Shown here: positions 1-7,988 of the stretch, piece after piece
Numbering within the stretch: position 1 is the first letter of the stretch
Layout: every line of letters starts with the position of its first letter
From: Pseudomonas sp. Root562
Lineage (GTDB): Bacteria; Pseudomonadota; Gammaproteobacteria; Pseudomonadales; Pseudomonadaceae
Direction: 5' to 3'
Assembly: GCF_001427125.1 (NCBI RefSeq)
Contig: NZ_LMGK01000021.1
Coordinates: 369,989 to 409,739 of the forward strand
DNA length: 39,751 nt
The notes under the pieces: model-generated
The model's database searches: none
Seen by the model: only the letters and a program-made list of their open reading frames with translations
What the model was told of the DNA's origin: nothing
Made by a program: the position numbers and the translations under genes

Positions 1-205
1 GCTCTGCGTGGGAATACAGCCCGGGACGCTCCGCGTCCACGCCAGAGCCGAACGCGGAGCGTCCGTTGAGGCATTCCCACGCAGAGCGTGGGAACGATCA
101 AAACTGGCTGAAAGTGATCCGCGTCCACGCCAGAGCCGAACGCGGAGCGTCCGTTGAGGCATTCCCACGCAGAGCGTGGGAACGATCAAAACTGGCTGAA
201 AGTGA
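1..205. repeat. REP cluster with an exact 88-bp tandem duplication
   Basis: Bases 30-117 are repeated without change at 118-205. Each unit holds the palindromic arms GAACGCGGAGCGTCC and CCCACGCAGAGCGTGGGAACG. Bases 1-29 carry the start of the same type of element, cut by the window edge. The unit ends in a short non-palindromic tail (aaaactggctgaaagtga), so the duplication covers one half-element plus tail. It is a REP-type intergenic repeat and I see no gene in it. Confidence 0.9.
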
Positions 206-231
206 TTTCAGCAGGTTTTATTGCTCAGGAT

Positions 232-342
232 GATCGTTCCCACGCTCTGCGTGGGAATGCAGCCCGGGACGCTCCGCGTCCCTGCCAGAGCCGAACGCGG
301 AGCGTCCGCTGAGGCGTTTCCACGCAGAGCGTGGGAACGATC
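232..342. repeat. REPIN-like inverted repeat pair
   Basis: The block opens with GATCGTTCCCACGCTCTGCG and closes with the reverse complement CGCAGAGCGTGGGAACGATC. Inside, a second pair (GGACGCTCCGCGTCC and GAACGCGGAGCGTCC) can also fold. It is the complete form of the element whose halves are duplicated at 1-205. Confidence 0.9.
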
Positions 343-356
343 AATATCCCGGAACA

Positions 357-405
357 CTGTGGGAGCTGGCTTGCCAGCGATGGCGGCCTGTCCGGCAGCC
401 CACAG
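357..405. repeat. Short REP hairpin at the nagE 3' end
   Basis: CTGTGGG at 357-363 pairs with CCCACAG at 399-405, and GCTGGCttGCCAGC at 365-378 forms an inner hairpin. It abuts the nagE stop codon and could protect or end the nag operon transcript. There is no T-run, so it is not a standard intrinsic terminator. Confidence 0.7.
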
Positions 406-2121
406 CTAAACCTTGGCACTCACCTCGCTGCGATTGACCAACGCCTCGAGCGCATCACTCAGGCTCGGCGCCTTGTCGCCAATCAACAGATGCCAGATGC
501 CGCCTTCCAGCGGGCTGATTCCCTGACAGCCCAACGCTTTCAAATCACACTCCGACAACGCCTTGCCATCCGCCAGTTGCAGACGAATGCGGGTCATGGC
601 CACGCAATCGAGTTGCAATACATTGTCGCCACCGCCCAAAGCGTTCAGCCATTGCCGGGCTTCAGATGCCGCCACCGTAGCTGCGGGCGGTGCGTCGACT
701 GCGACTGCCGGGGTTGAGATCAGCGCGCGACCCAGCGCCGGCATGGCCAGGCGGATTTCGTCGGCAATGCTGTCGGCCATCGGCCCGACCACCACCTGCA
801 AACTGCCACCCTTGCCCGGACGCACCACGGCCATGGCACCCAGTGCTTTCAAATCGGCGTCCGAGGCCTTGTTGCGATCAACCATGTCCAAGCGCAGCCG
901 AGTGGTGCAGGCGCCGACGGTGATCAGGTTTTCGGCGCCGCCCAAGGCCTTGATGTAAGCCGCGGCCCGCTCGTTGTCGGCCACTGCGACCTGCGCGGCG
1001 CTCGCGAGACCTTCACGCCCCGGGGTTTTCAGGTCGAAGCGGCGGATGCAGACATCAAACACCAGGTAATAGATGACGGCATAGGCCAGGCCCACCGGGA
1101 ACACCAGCCAGCCGTTGGTTGACTTGCCCCAGCCGAGGATCATGTCGATGAAGCCACCGGAGAAGGTGAACCCCAAATGGATGTTCAGCGCGTTGGTGAT
1201 CGCCATCGACAGGCCGGTCAACAAGGCGTGCAGCAGAAACAGCAACGGCGCGAGGAACATGAAGGCGAATTCGATCGGCTCGGTCACGCCGGTCAAAAAT
1301 GCGGTCAACGCCATCGACAGGAAGATCCCGCCCATGACTTTGCGTCGCTCGGGCAGGGCATTGCGGTACATCGCCAGGCAGGCGGCGGGCAGGCCGAAGA
1401 TCATCACCGGGAACATGCCGGTCATGAATTGGCCGCCCTTCGGGTCACCGGCAAAGTAGCGCGACAGATCGCCGGTCACCAGCGCTCCGGTGGTCGGGTC
1501 GGTGAAGTTGCCGAACACGAACCACGCCATGTTGTTGAGGATGTGGTGCAGCCCGGTGACGATCAGCAGGCGGTTGAACACGCCGAAGATGAACGCGCCG
1601 AAGCTGCCGCTTTCCATCATCAGGGTGCCGAAGCCGTTGATACCCTGCTGGATCGGCGGCCAGATGTAGCCGAACACCACGCCCAACCCGACGGCGGCGA
1701 AGCCGGTGACAATCGGCACGAAGCGCCGACCGCCAAAGAACGCCAGATACTCCGGGAGCTTGATGTCCTTGAAACGGTTGTACAGCGCGCCGGCCATCAA
1801 GCCACTGACAATCCCGGCGAGCATGCCCATGTTGATGCTCGCATCCAGCACCTTGAGCGTGGAGATCATCACCAGATAACCGATGACCCCGGCAAGGCCC
1901 GCCGTGCCGTTGTTGTCCTTGGCGAAACCGACGGCGATGCCGATGGCGAAGATCATCGCCAGGTTGGCGAAAATCACTTGGCCGGCGTCATGGATGATCG
2001 CGATGTTCAGCAGATCGGTGTCGCCCAGGCGCAGCAACAAACCGGCAATCGGCAGGATCGCGATCGGCAGCATCAGCGCGCGGCCGAGGCGTTGCAAGCC
2101 TTCGATGAAAAGTTGGTACAT
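406..2121 (-). CDS. nagE: PTS N-acetylglucosamine transporter EIICB with an extra EIIB-like domain
   Basis: Membrane permease of the phosphotransferase system that imports N-acetylglucosamine and phosphorylates it to GlcNAc-6-P. Residues 1-370 are the hydrophobic EIIC part, with LHHILNN near 191-197 and the substrate-site motif GVTEPIEF at 278-285. Residues 383-460 are an EIIB domain with phosphocysteine C405 in GACTTRLRL. A second EIIB-like domain covers 486-562, but the position three residues before its conserved arginine (R511) is alanine (A508), and its cysteine (C506) is displaced by two. No EIIA is attached; it is supplied by nagF, 40 nt upstream. GGGAG lies 8 nt before the ATG. It is the last gene of the nag operon. 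Confidence 0.93.
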   Translation of the reverse strand: MYQLFIEGLQRLGRALMLPIAILPIAGLLLRLGDTDLLNIAIIHDAGQVIFANLAMIFAIGIAVGFAKDNNGTAGLAGVIGYLVMISTLKVLDASINMGMLAGIVSGLMAGALYNRFKDIKLPEYLAFFGGRRFVPIVTGFAAVGLGVVFGYIWPPIQQGINGFGTLMMESGSFGAFIFGVFNRLLIVTGLHHILNNMAWFVFGNFTDPTTGALVTGDLSRYFAGDPKGGQFMTGMFPVMIFGLPAACLAMYRNALPERRKVMGGIFLSMALTAFLTGVTEPIEFAFMFLAPLLFLLHALLTGLSMAITNALNIHLGFTFSGGFIDMILGWGKSTNGWLVFPVGLAYAVIYYLVFDVCIRRFDLKTPGREGLASAAQVAVADNERAAAYIKALGGAENLITVGACTTRLRLDMVDRNKASDADLKALGAMAVVRPGKGGSLQVVVGPMADSIADEIRLAMPALGRALISTPAVAVDAPPAATVAASEARQWLNALGGGDNVLQLDCVAMTRIRLQLADGKALSECDLKALGCQGISPLEGGIWHLLIGDKAPSLSDALEALVNRSEVSAKV

Positions 2122-2161
2122 GGCGGTTCTCCCTGGATTCTTGTTTTTTGTTGTCGAGAGC

Positions 2162-4678
2162 TCAGCTCAACGGCCAATGCTGATGACAGGCGTGACGCAC
2201 CGCGCCGGCGCTGCTCAGTTTCAGCAGGCCCTGACTGATGCGCCGACACTCATTGGCGTCGAGGTGACGCACGCGGTCCTTGATTTCGCCGACCTGCACC
2301 GGGCTCACCGACAGTTCGCTTACGCCCAGTCCGATCAGCACCGGTGTGGCCAGCGGATCGGACGCCAATGCTCCGCACACCCCGACCCAGCGCTTGTGCT
2401 GTGCAGCACCGGCGCATGTCTGGGCAATCAATCGCAGCAACGCCGGGTGCAGCGCATCCACGCGTGAGGCGAGGCCGGCGTGGTCGCGGTCCATGGCCAG
2501 GGTGTATTGCGACAGGTCGTTGGTGCCAATGGACAGGAAGTCCGCGTGTTCGGCCAGTTGTTCGGCCAGCAGCGCGGCGGCCGGGACTTCGATCATCACG
2601 CCCAGCTGCGGGCGTTGCGTGAGGCCCAATTCGTTGCACAGGGCGTCGAGGCGCTGGCGGATGTGCAGCAGCTCGTCGACCTCGGTGACCATCGGCAACA
2701 GGATGCGGCAGCGCGACAACGGTGAGACGTGCAGCAGGGCGCGCAATTGCTGGTCGAGGATTTCCGGACGGGCCTGGGCCAGGCGAATGCCGCGCAGACC
2801 GAGCACCGGATTGGCCTCGGCGGGCAGTGGCAGGTAGTCGAGCTGTTTGTCGCCGCCAACGTCGATGGTGCGGATGATCACGGATTTGTCGCCCATGGCA
2901 TCCAGTACTGCTTGATAGGCGTGATGCTGTTCGTGTTCGTCCGGTGCGGTGTGGCGATCGACGAACAGAAACTCGGTACGCAACAAGCCGACGCCGTCGG
3001 CGCCGTTGGCCAGGGCGTGCGCCGCTTCCTCACTGGAAGCGACATTGGCCGCGACTTCGATGTGCAGGCCATCGAGGGTTTGCGCCGGCGTGTGCGCCTG
3101 AGCCTGTTGCTCGGAGCGACGTTGTTGCCGGTCCAATTGAACCTGGCGCACCTGCGCCAAACGCTCGGCGCTCGGTGCCAGTTCGAGGCGACCGCCATCG
3201 GCGTCCAGCACGACTTCTTGACCCTGTTGCTGAACCAGCAACGACGCGCCCAGCGCGACCATGCACGGCAAGCCTTTGCCCCGCGCAAGAATCGCCACGT
3301 GGGAGGTTGCACCGCCTTCGGCCATGCACAATCCGGCTACGCCTTGCTGGCTCAGTTGCAGCAGATCGGAGGGAGTCAGTTCATGGGCGGCAACAATGGC
3401 GCCGGGCGGCAAGTCGTAATGCCAGGCTTCACCGAGCAGGGCGCGCAACACCCTTTGCTTGAGGTCGCGCAGGTCGTTGGCGCGTTCGGCCAGCAGAGCG
3501 CTGCCCAACTGCTGGAGCACCTCACATTGCGCGTCGATCGATTGGCTCCAGGCGTGGGTCGCGGCAATGCCGAGATCGATCGCATGATGGGCGGCATCGA
3601 GCAATGCCGGGTCCTCCAGCAAGGCGAGGTGCGCGGCAAAAATGGCTTCTTCGTCGGTGTGTTTGTGTTTTCTGGCGTGGGACAGGGTGCCGGCGATTTC
3701 GCTGTGCACTTGGGCCAACGCGGTGTCGAGGGTTTGTCGCTGTTGCGCTGGATCATTGTGCCCGGCATCCGCCGGCAGGCTGATCGCGCTCAAGCGAAAC
3801 AACGGCCCGCCGACCAGCCCCGGCGCTGCGCATACACCGTGCAGGACACCCGCTTCAGGCTCGCGGTTGCGCTGCGATGTCGGCACTGGCGCGGCGGCGT
3901 GGTGCTCCTCGGCCAGCGCCGTGGACAAGGCAACCAACAAGGCTTGCAGTGCGGCTTCGGCGTCCGGTCCCTGACAACTGACTTGCACTTCGTCCTGCTC
4001 GCCGATCGCCAATCCCATCAGCCCGATCAGGCTGTCGCAGTTCGCCGATTTGCCAGCGAAGTGCAGCTGCGATTTGCTCTTGAAGCCTTGCGCGGTCTGA
4101 CGAATCAGCGCGGCCGGCCGTGCGTGCAGACCGCCACGGTGGGCGATATGGATGTGACCGCTCAATACTTCGCCGGCAAGTTCAGCTTCACTCAGTGCAC
4201 CGGCGCCCTGGCGGCGAATGATGTGCAGCAACGGCTCACCGACCTTCACTGATTTGAGCGTGATGGGGCGCGCCTGAAAATCCTGGCTATTGGTGAGAAT
4301 CAGCAAGCTGACCAGGCTTTTGCACTGTTGCGCGACTTTGTCCTGATCGTAGCGCAGCAGTGGCTGGCCGTTCGCGACCCGCGCACCTTCCTGCACCAAC
4401 ATGGAAAAGCCCTGGCCTTGCAGCTCGACCGTATCCAGACCCAGATGCAGCAGCAGTTCGGCACCATTGTCGGCCCGCAGGGTCACGGCGTGCCCGGTGC
4501 GTGCGACGTGCACCACAACACCGGCACACGGCGCGTGGAGGGTATCGTTCAGCGGATCGATGGCAATCCCGTCGCCCATGGCGCCGCTGGCGAACACCGC
4601 ATCCGGGACTTTGGCGAGCGTGAGCACCGGGCCGCTGAGCGGGGCGCTGAGGGTCAGCTCTTTATTGTTTTTGTGCAT
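2162..4678 (-). CDS. nagF: PTS multiphosphoryl transfer protein EIIA-HPr-EI
   Basis: Cytoplasmic three-domain phosphocarrier that moves phosphate from phosphoenolpyruvate through EI, HPr and EIIA to the EIIB domain of NagE. The EIIA domain covers residues 8-150, with H63 and the phosphorylated H78 in LLLHLGLDTVEL. HPr covers 173-258 with H185 in GLHARPAA. EI covers about 278-838 with H460 in GGATSHVAILARGKG, then GLLRTEF, IGTNDLSQYT and the GVCGALASDP active-site cysteine region. The length of 838 aa fits the fused FruB/NagF type. It sits between nagB and nagE, and a REPIN fills the gap on the nagB side. Specificity for GlcNAc is inferred from the operon. Confidence 0.94.
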   Translation of the reverse strand: MHKNNKELTLSAPLSGPVLTLAKVPDAVFASGAMGDGIAIDPLNDTLHAPCAGVVVHVARTGHAVTLRADNGAELLLHLGLDTVELQGQGFSMLVQEGARVANGQPLLRYDQDKVAQQCKSLVSLLILTNSQDFQARPITLKSVKVGEPLLHIIRRQGAGALSEAELAGEVLSGHIHIAHRGGLHARPAALIRQTAQGFKSKSQLHFAGKSANCDSLIGLMGLAIGEQDEVQVSCQGPDAEAALQALLVALSTALAEEHHAAAPVPTSQRNREPEAGVLHGVCAAPGLVGGPLFRLSAISLPADAGHNDPAQQRQTLDTALAQVHSEIAGTLSHARKHKHTDEEAIFAAHLALLEDPALLDAAHHAIDLGIAATHAWSQSIDAQCEVLQQLGSALLAERANDLRDLKQRVLRALLGEAWHYDLPPGAIVAAHELTPSDLLQLSQQGVAGLCMAEGGATSHVAILARGKGLPCMVALGASLLVQQQGQEVVLDADGGRLELAPSAERLAQVRQVQLDRQQRRSEQQAQAHTPAQTLDGLHIEVAANVASSEEAAHALANGADGVGLLRTEFLFVDRHTAPDEHEQHHAYQAVLDAMGDKSVIIRTIDVGGDKQLDYLPLPAEANPVLGLRGIRLAQARPEILDQQLRALLHVSPLSRCRILLPMVTEVDELLHIRQRLDALCNELGLTQRPQLGVMIEVPAAALLAEQLAEHADFLSIGTNDLSQYTLAMDRDHAGLASRVDALHPALLRLIAQTCAGAAQHKRWVGVCGALASDPLATPVLIGLGVSELSVSPVQVGEIKDRVRHLDANECRRISQGLLKLSSAGAVRHACHQHWPLS

Positions 4679-4712
4679 GGCTCGGTCTCATCAGGAAGTT
4701 CAAACGTTCCCC

Positions 4713-4812
4713 TGTAGGAGCGAGCCTGCTCGCGATGGTCGCCAACGATTACGCTGGGAACCTGACACTGCGCGGCGTTCTCAGGTCCATCGCGAGCAGG
4801 CTCGCTCCTACA
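4713..4812. repeat. REPIN between nagB and nagF
   Basis: TGTAGGAGCGAGCCTGCTCG at 4713-4732 and its reverse complement ending at 4812 form a long inverted repeat with about 48 nt between the arms. Each arm also contains a small hairpin. It lies inside the nag operon, so the transcript would carry it as a hairpin between two cistrons. Confidence 0.9.
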
Positions 4813-4821
4813 AGGAATCTC

Positions 4822-5844
4822 TTAATGCGTGCGCGTGACTTTGCTCAAGTGCCGCGGCTGGTCCGGGTCCATGCCGCGAGCGACGGCCAGGTTGGCGGCC
4901 ATCACGTAGAAACTCTGGATCGCCAGAATCGGATCAAGGGCCGGGTGCTCTGCGCGGGTCAGGGTCAGGTCGCGTTCGAGCACGTCATCCGGCGCGGCGA
5001 GCAATACGCGGGCACCGCGTTGGCGCATGTCCGTCGCCAGGCTCAGCAAACCGGCCTGCTCGGCGCCCCGTGGGGCAAACACCAGCAGCGGGTAGTTGTC
5101 GCCGATCAACGCCATCGGGCCGTGACGCACTTCGGCGCTGCTGAAGGCTTCGGCTTGAATGGCCGAGGTTTCCTTGAACTTGAGCGCGGCTTCCTGGGCA
5201 ATGGCGAAACCGGCACCACGGCCGATCACCATCAAGCGCTGACAATCGCGCAGGGCCTCAATGGCCGGGCTCCAATCCTGTCGTGCGGCATCGCGCAAGC
5301 CTTCGGGCAAGGCCTGGCCGGCGTCGAGCAATTCGCTGTCCTCTTTCCAGTGGCCGATCAACCGCGCGCTGGCGCTGAGGGTGGCGATGAAACTCTTGGT
5401 GGCGGCGACGCTGCTTTCTGTACCGGCCAACAACGGCAGGCTGAATTCGCAGGCGGCTTCCAGCGGCGAGTCTGCGGCGTTGACCATCGATACACTCAAC
5501 GCGCCGCGTTTGCGCAACAGGCGCAGGCTGTTGACCAGATCGGGACTTTGCCCCGATTGCGAGAAGGCGAACGCGACCTGGCCGCTGACCTTCAACGGCG
5601 CCTGCTGCATGGTCACCACCGACATCGGCAGCGACGCCACCGGAATGCCCAGCAGTTGCATGGTCAGGTAGGCGAAATAACTGGCCGCGTGATCGGAGCT
5701 GCCGCGAGCCACGGTCATGGCCACTTGCGGCGGCTGGCGGCGCAGGCGACCGGCGATCTCGATCATTTGCGGGTCGAGTTGCTGCAGTTGGGCTTGCACG
5801 GCCTCGAACGAGGACAGCGCCTCCTCAAGCATTTTTGAAGTCAA
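4822..5844 (-). CDS. nagB: Glucosamine-6-phosphate deaminase, SIS-domain (NagB-II) type
   Basis: Converts glucosamine-6-phosphate to fructose-6-phosphate and ammonia, the last step of GlcNAc breakdown. At 340 aa it is two SIS domains resembling the isomerase half of GlmS and lacks the glutamine amidotransferase half. Visible motifs are ARGSSDHAASY near residue 45, FSQSGQSPD, TESSVAATKSF and the C-terminal SAEVRHGPMALI. The start is TTG at 5844 inside the end of nagA: AAGGAG at 5851-5856 is 6 nt from it, whereas the next ATG (5832) is 18 nt away. The 20-nt overlap with nagA suggests translational coupling. The deaminase role rests on the nag context; an SIS sugar isomerase of the AgaS type is the alternative. 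Confidence 0.88.
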   Translation of the reverse strand: MTSKMLEEALSSFEAVQAQLQQLDPQMIEIAGRLRRQPPQVAMTVARGSSDHAASYFAYLTMQLLGIPVASLPMSVVTMQQAPLKVSGQVAFAFSQSGQSPDLVNSLRLLRKRGALSVSMVNAADSPLEAACEFSLPLLAGTESSVAATKSFIATLSASARLIGHWKEDSELLDAGQALPEGLRDAARQDWSPAIEALRDCQRLMVIGRGAGFAIAQEAALKFKETSAIQAEAFSSAEVRHGPMALIGDNYPLLVFAPRGAEQAGLLSLATDMRQRGARVLLAAPDDVLERDLTLTRAEHPALDPILAIQSFYVMAANLAVARGMDPDQPRHLSKVTRTH

Positions 5845-6931
5845 TGTCTTCTCCTTCGACCATGACGGCGGTCAGTTTCAGTGAGCGATCCAGCCGCACG
5901 CAGTCGGCCCAGGCACCCGGTTGCAAGCGCCCGCGGTCGGTGATGCCGAGGTAGTCGGCGGGGAATTGCGACAGGCGTTGCGAAGCCTCGGCGATCGGCA
6001 AGCCGATCTTCACCAGGTTGCGCAGGGCCTGATCCATGGTCAGCGTGCTGCCGGCCAGCGTGCCGTCGGGCAGGCGTACACCGCCCAGACATTTGGTCAC
6101 GGTATGGCTGCCGAGCTTGTATTCGCCGTCAGGCATGCCGGCGGCGGCAGTCGAGTCGGTCACGCAATACAGGCACGGGATCGAACGCAGCGCGACGCGG
6201 ATGGCGCCGGGGTGCACGTGCAGGAGATCGGGAATCAATTCGGCGTATTTGGCGTGGGCCAATGCCGCGCCGACGATCCCCGGTTCGCGGTGATGCAACG
6301 GGCTCATGGCGTTATAGAGATGGGTGAAACTGCTGGCGCCGGCTGCCAGTGCGGCGACGCCTTCCTCGTAACTGCCCAGTGTGTGGCCGATCTGCATGCG
6401 GATGCCACGGGCGCTGAGAGCACGGATCAGCGCATCGTGACCGGCGATTTCCGGGGCGATGGTGATCACCCGGATCGGCGCCAGCGCCAGATACGCTTCG
6501 ACTTCGGCCATCAGCGCGGTGTGGGCGAAATTCGGTTGCGCTCCCAGTTTGCCGGGGTTGATGTACGGGCCTTCGAGGTGCACGCCGAGGACCCGGGCGC
6601 TGCCTTCTGGCCGCTGCTCACAGAACTCGCCGACGGCTTTGAGCACGCGCAAGATTTCCTCGCTCGGCGCGGTCATGGTGGTGGCCAGCAACGATGTGGT
6701 GCCGAAACGCACATGGGTTTTGGTAATGGTTTCGAAGGCCGGCGCGCCCTCCATGATGTCTTTGCCACCACCGCCGTGTACGTGCAGGTCGATGAAACCC
6801 GGCAGCAGGTAAGCCAGGTCATTGTCTGCCGGATCGCAGGGTTCGCCTTCGATGGAGACGACCTTGCCGTGTTCGTGAACCAGCCGGCCGCGAACCCAGC
6901 CTTGGGTGGTGAGGATGTTGTCTTCGGACAT
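5825..6931 (-). CDS. nagA: N-acetylglucosamine-6-phosphate deacetylase
   Basis: Cytoplasmic amidohydrolase that removes acetate from GlcNAc-6-P to give glucosamine-6-P for NagB. The 368-aa protein shows the family landmarks in order: GFIDLHVHGGGG near residue 45, the metal-binding glutamate in GVHLEGPYINPGK near 118, IGHTLGSYEEG, the histidine in THLYNAMSPLHHR, and the catalytic aspartate in VTDSTAAAGM. It lies 33 nt after nagR and overlaps nagB by 20 nt, so it is cotranscribed with both. The assignment is firm. Confidence 0.96.
   Translation of the reverse strand: MSEDNILTTQGWVRGRLVHEHGKVVSIEGEPCDPADNDLAYLLPGFIDLHVHGGGGKDIMEGAPAFETITKTHVRFGTTSLLATTMTAPSEEILRVLKAVGEFCEQRPEGSARVLGVHLEGPYINPGKLGAQPNFAHTALMAEVEAYLALAPIRVITIAPEIAGHDALIRALSARGIRMQIGHTLGSYEEGVAALAAGASSFTHLYNAMSPLHHREPGIVGAALAHAKYAELIPDLLHVHPGAIRVALRSIPCLYCVTDSTAAAGMPDGEYKLGSHTVTKCLGGVRLPDGTLAGSTLTMDQALRNLVKIGLPIAEASQRLSQFPADYLGITDRGRLQPGAWADCVRLDRSLKLTAVMVEGEDIDFKNA
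5851..5856 (-). promoter_or_regulatory. Ribosome binding site that fixes the nagB TTG start
   Basis: The minus strand reads AAGGAG, 6 nt before TTG at 5844. It lies inside the nagA coding region. Confidence 0.7.
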
Positions 6932-6964
6932 GTCGGAATCTCGGTATTTGGCGGCAGCGGTGGG

Positions 6965-7696
6965 TCAGCGACGCAGCTCTGCGACAAAGTCGTAGTAGTC
7001 GTTACGGCAATAGGTGTCGGTGACTTCGATGGGCGTGTTGTCTTCGAGGTAGCCGACCCGGGTCATCAGCAACATGGCGGTGCCAGGAGCAATGCCCACC
7101 AGTGCGGCGAATTCGTCCGAGGCGTTGATCGCCTGAATGTGCTGCAACGCGCGCACGATCGGTTTGCCGATGCCGTCGAGGTATTCGTAGAGGGAGGCAC
7201 CCACTGCCTGCGGCTTGGGAATGATCGAGGCGGGCAGGGTGCTCATCTCGATGGCCATGACCGTGTCGTCGGCTTTGCGCAGGCGCTTGAGGCGCGCGAC
7301 TTTGTCGTTGGGTGACAGGCCGAGGCGGATCAGTTCTTCGTGGGTGGGCAGGGTGATTTCCCGTTCCAGCCATTGCGAGCCGGGTACGAAGCCCTTGAGC
7401 CGGAGCATTTCGCTGAAGCCCGACAGGCGCGACAACGGTTGTTCCAGGCGTGGTGTGATGAACGTGCCGGAACCCTGGTTGCGGCGGATCAGGCCTTGTT
7501 CGAGCAGCACTTCCAAGGCTTTGCGTGCGGTGACACGGGAAATGCCGAGCATTTCGCTGAGGTTGCGTTCCGACGGCATCGCCTGTTCGGCTTTCCACTG
7601 GCCGGCATGGATCGCCGTTTCCAGATTGCGCGCCAGTTGCAGGTACAGGGGCGTCGGTTGAGTGTCGTCGGGGCGCAGGGCCTGGAGGTCGTTCAT
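6965..7696 (-). CDS. nagR: GntR/HutC-family transcriptional regulator of the nag operon
   Basis: Likely repressor of the nag genes that senses an amino-sugar phosphate. Counting from ATG at 7696 the protein has 243 aa. A GntR winged helix covers residues 14-82 (PTPLYLQLARNLE, MPSERNLSEMLGISRVTARKAL, GLIRRNQGSGTF) and a UTRA ligand domain covers about 90-240. An upstream in-frame start at 7843 would add 49 residues unlike the family, and the codons it would use contain the candidate operator at 7752-7768, so I reject it. It is the first gene of the operon, 33 nt before nagA. The ligand (GlcN-6-P or GlcNAc-6-P) is inferred from NagR/DasR relatives. Confidence 0.9.
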   Translation of the reverse strand: MNDLQALRPDDTQPTPLYLQLARNLETAIHAGQWKAEQAMPSERNLSEMLGISRVTARKALEVLLEQGLIRRNQGSGTFITPRLEQPLSRLSGFSEMLRLKGFVPGSQWLEREITLPTHEELIRLGLSPNDKVARLKRLRKADDTVMAIEMSTLPASIIPKPQAVGASLYEYLDGIGKPIVRALQHIQAINASDEFAALVGIAPGTAMLLMTRVGYLEDNTPIEVTDTYCRNDYYDFVAELRR

Positions 7697-7751
7697 GTTT
7701 GGCTGTCCGAAACGTATGTAGGAATTGTCGCTCGGGTGTGCCGGAAAACTA

Positions 7752-7768
7752 ATACCACTTGCATACCA
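7752..7768 (-). promoter_or_regulatory. Candidate NagR operator 1
   Basis: The minus strand reads TGGTATgcaagTGGTAT, two hexamers 11 bp apart, 56 nt before the nagR start. The hexamer resembles GntR/HutC half-sites. A nearly identical site lies at 7835-7850 on the other strand. Confidence 0.5.
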
Positions 7769-7834
7769 TGTCAACGCACTGGCCAGGCTTTGGACGCAGC
7801 AAAGCGGGCCTGGACGGCCGAGCAGACCAGGCGT

Positions 7835-7850
7835 TGGTATCAAGTGGTAT
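7835..7850 (+). promoter_or_regulatory. Candidate NagR operator 2
   Basis: The plus strand reads TGGTATcaagTGGTAT. It is the same motif as site 1 with one base fewer between the hexamers and in opposite orientation. The two centres are about 83 bp apart, which would allow looping. One further TGGTAT half-site lies at 7910-7915. Confidence 0.45.
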
Positions 7851-7872
7851 TAAGGGTGGGAAATGGAGAAGC

Positions 7873-7951
7873 AAAGATCGCAGCCTTCGGCCGTTCCTGC
7901 AGGAGCAAATGGTATTCACCCTGCAGGAGTTGCCGAAGGCCGCGATCTTTT
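7873..7951. repeat. Inverted repeat (REP type, GATCGCAGCCTTCGGC arms)
   Basis: AAAGATCGCAGCCTTCGG at the left pairs with CCGAAGGCCGCGATCTTT at the right with one mismatch, and CCTGCAGG pairs lie inside. It separates the nagR control region from the 3' end of the L,D-transpeptidase gene (stop at 7989) and may act as its terminator or as an mRNA end. Confidence 0.75.
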
Positions 7952-7988
7952 GAATTTATTTTTCGGGGGCGACCGATGGTCGTCGGAA

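Noticed and set aside
1..342. Regular repeats that could suggest a CRISPR array
   Set aside because: Only two tandem copies occur, each contains long internal palindromes, there is no unique spacer between them, and no cas gene is nearby. They are REP elements.
2729..4252. Long plus-strand open frame (507 codons) opposite nagF
   Set aside because: It is the antisense shadow of a gene with clear PTS motifs; the product has no recognisable family and has typical shadow composition (many Q, H, R, G).
7697..7843. N-terminal extension of NagR by 49 residues
   Set aside because: The added residues do not resemble the GntR family, and the stretch contains the candidate operator site and must hold the promoter.
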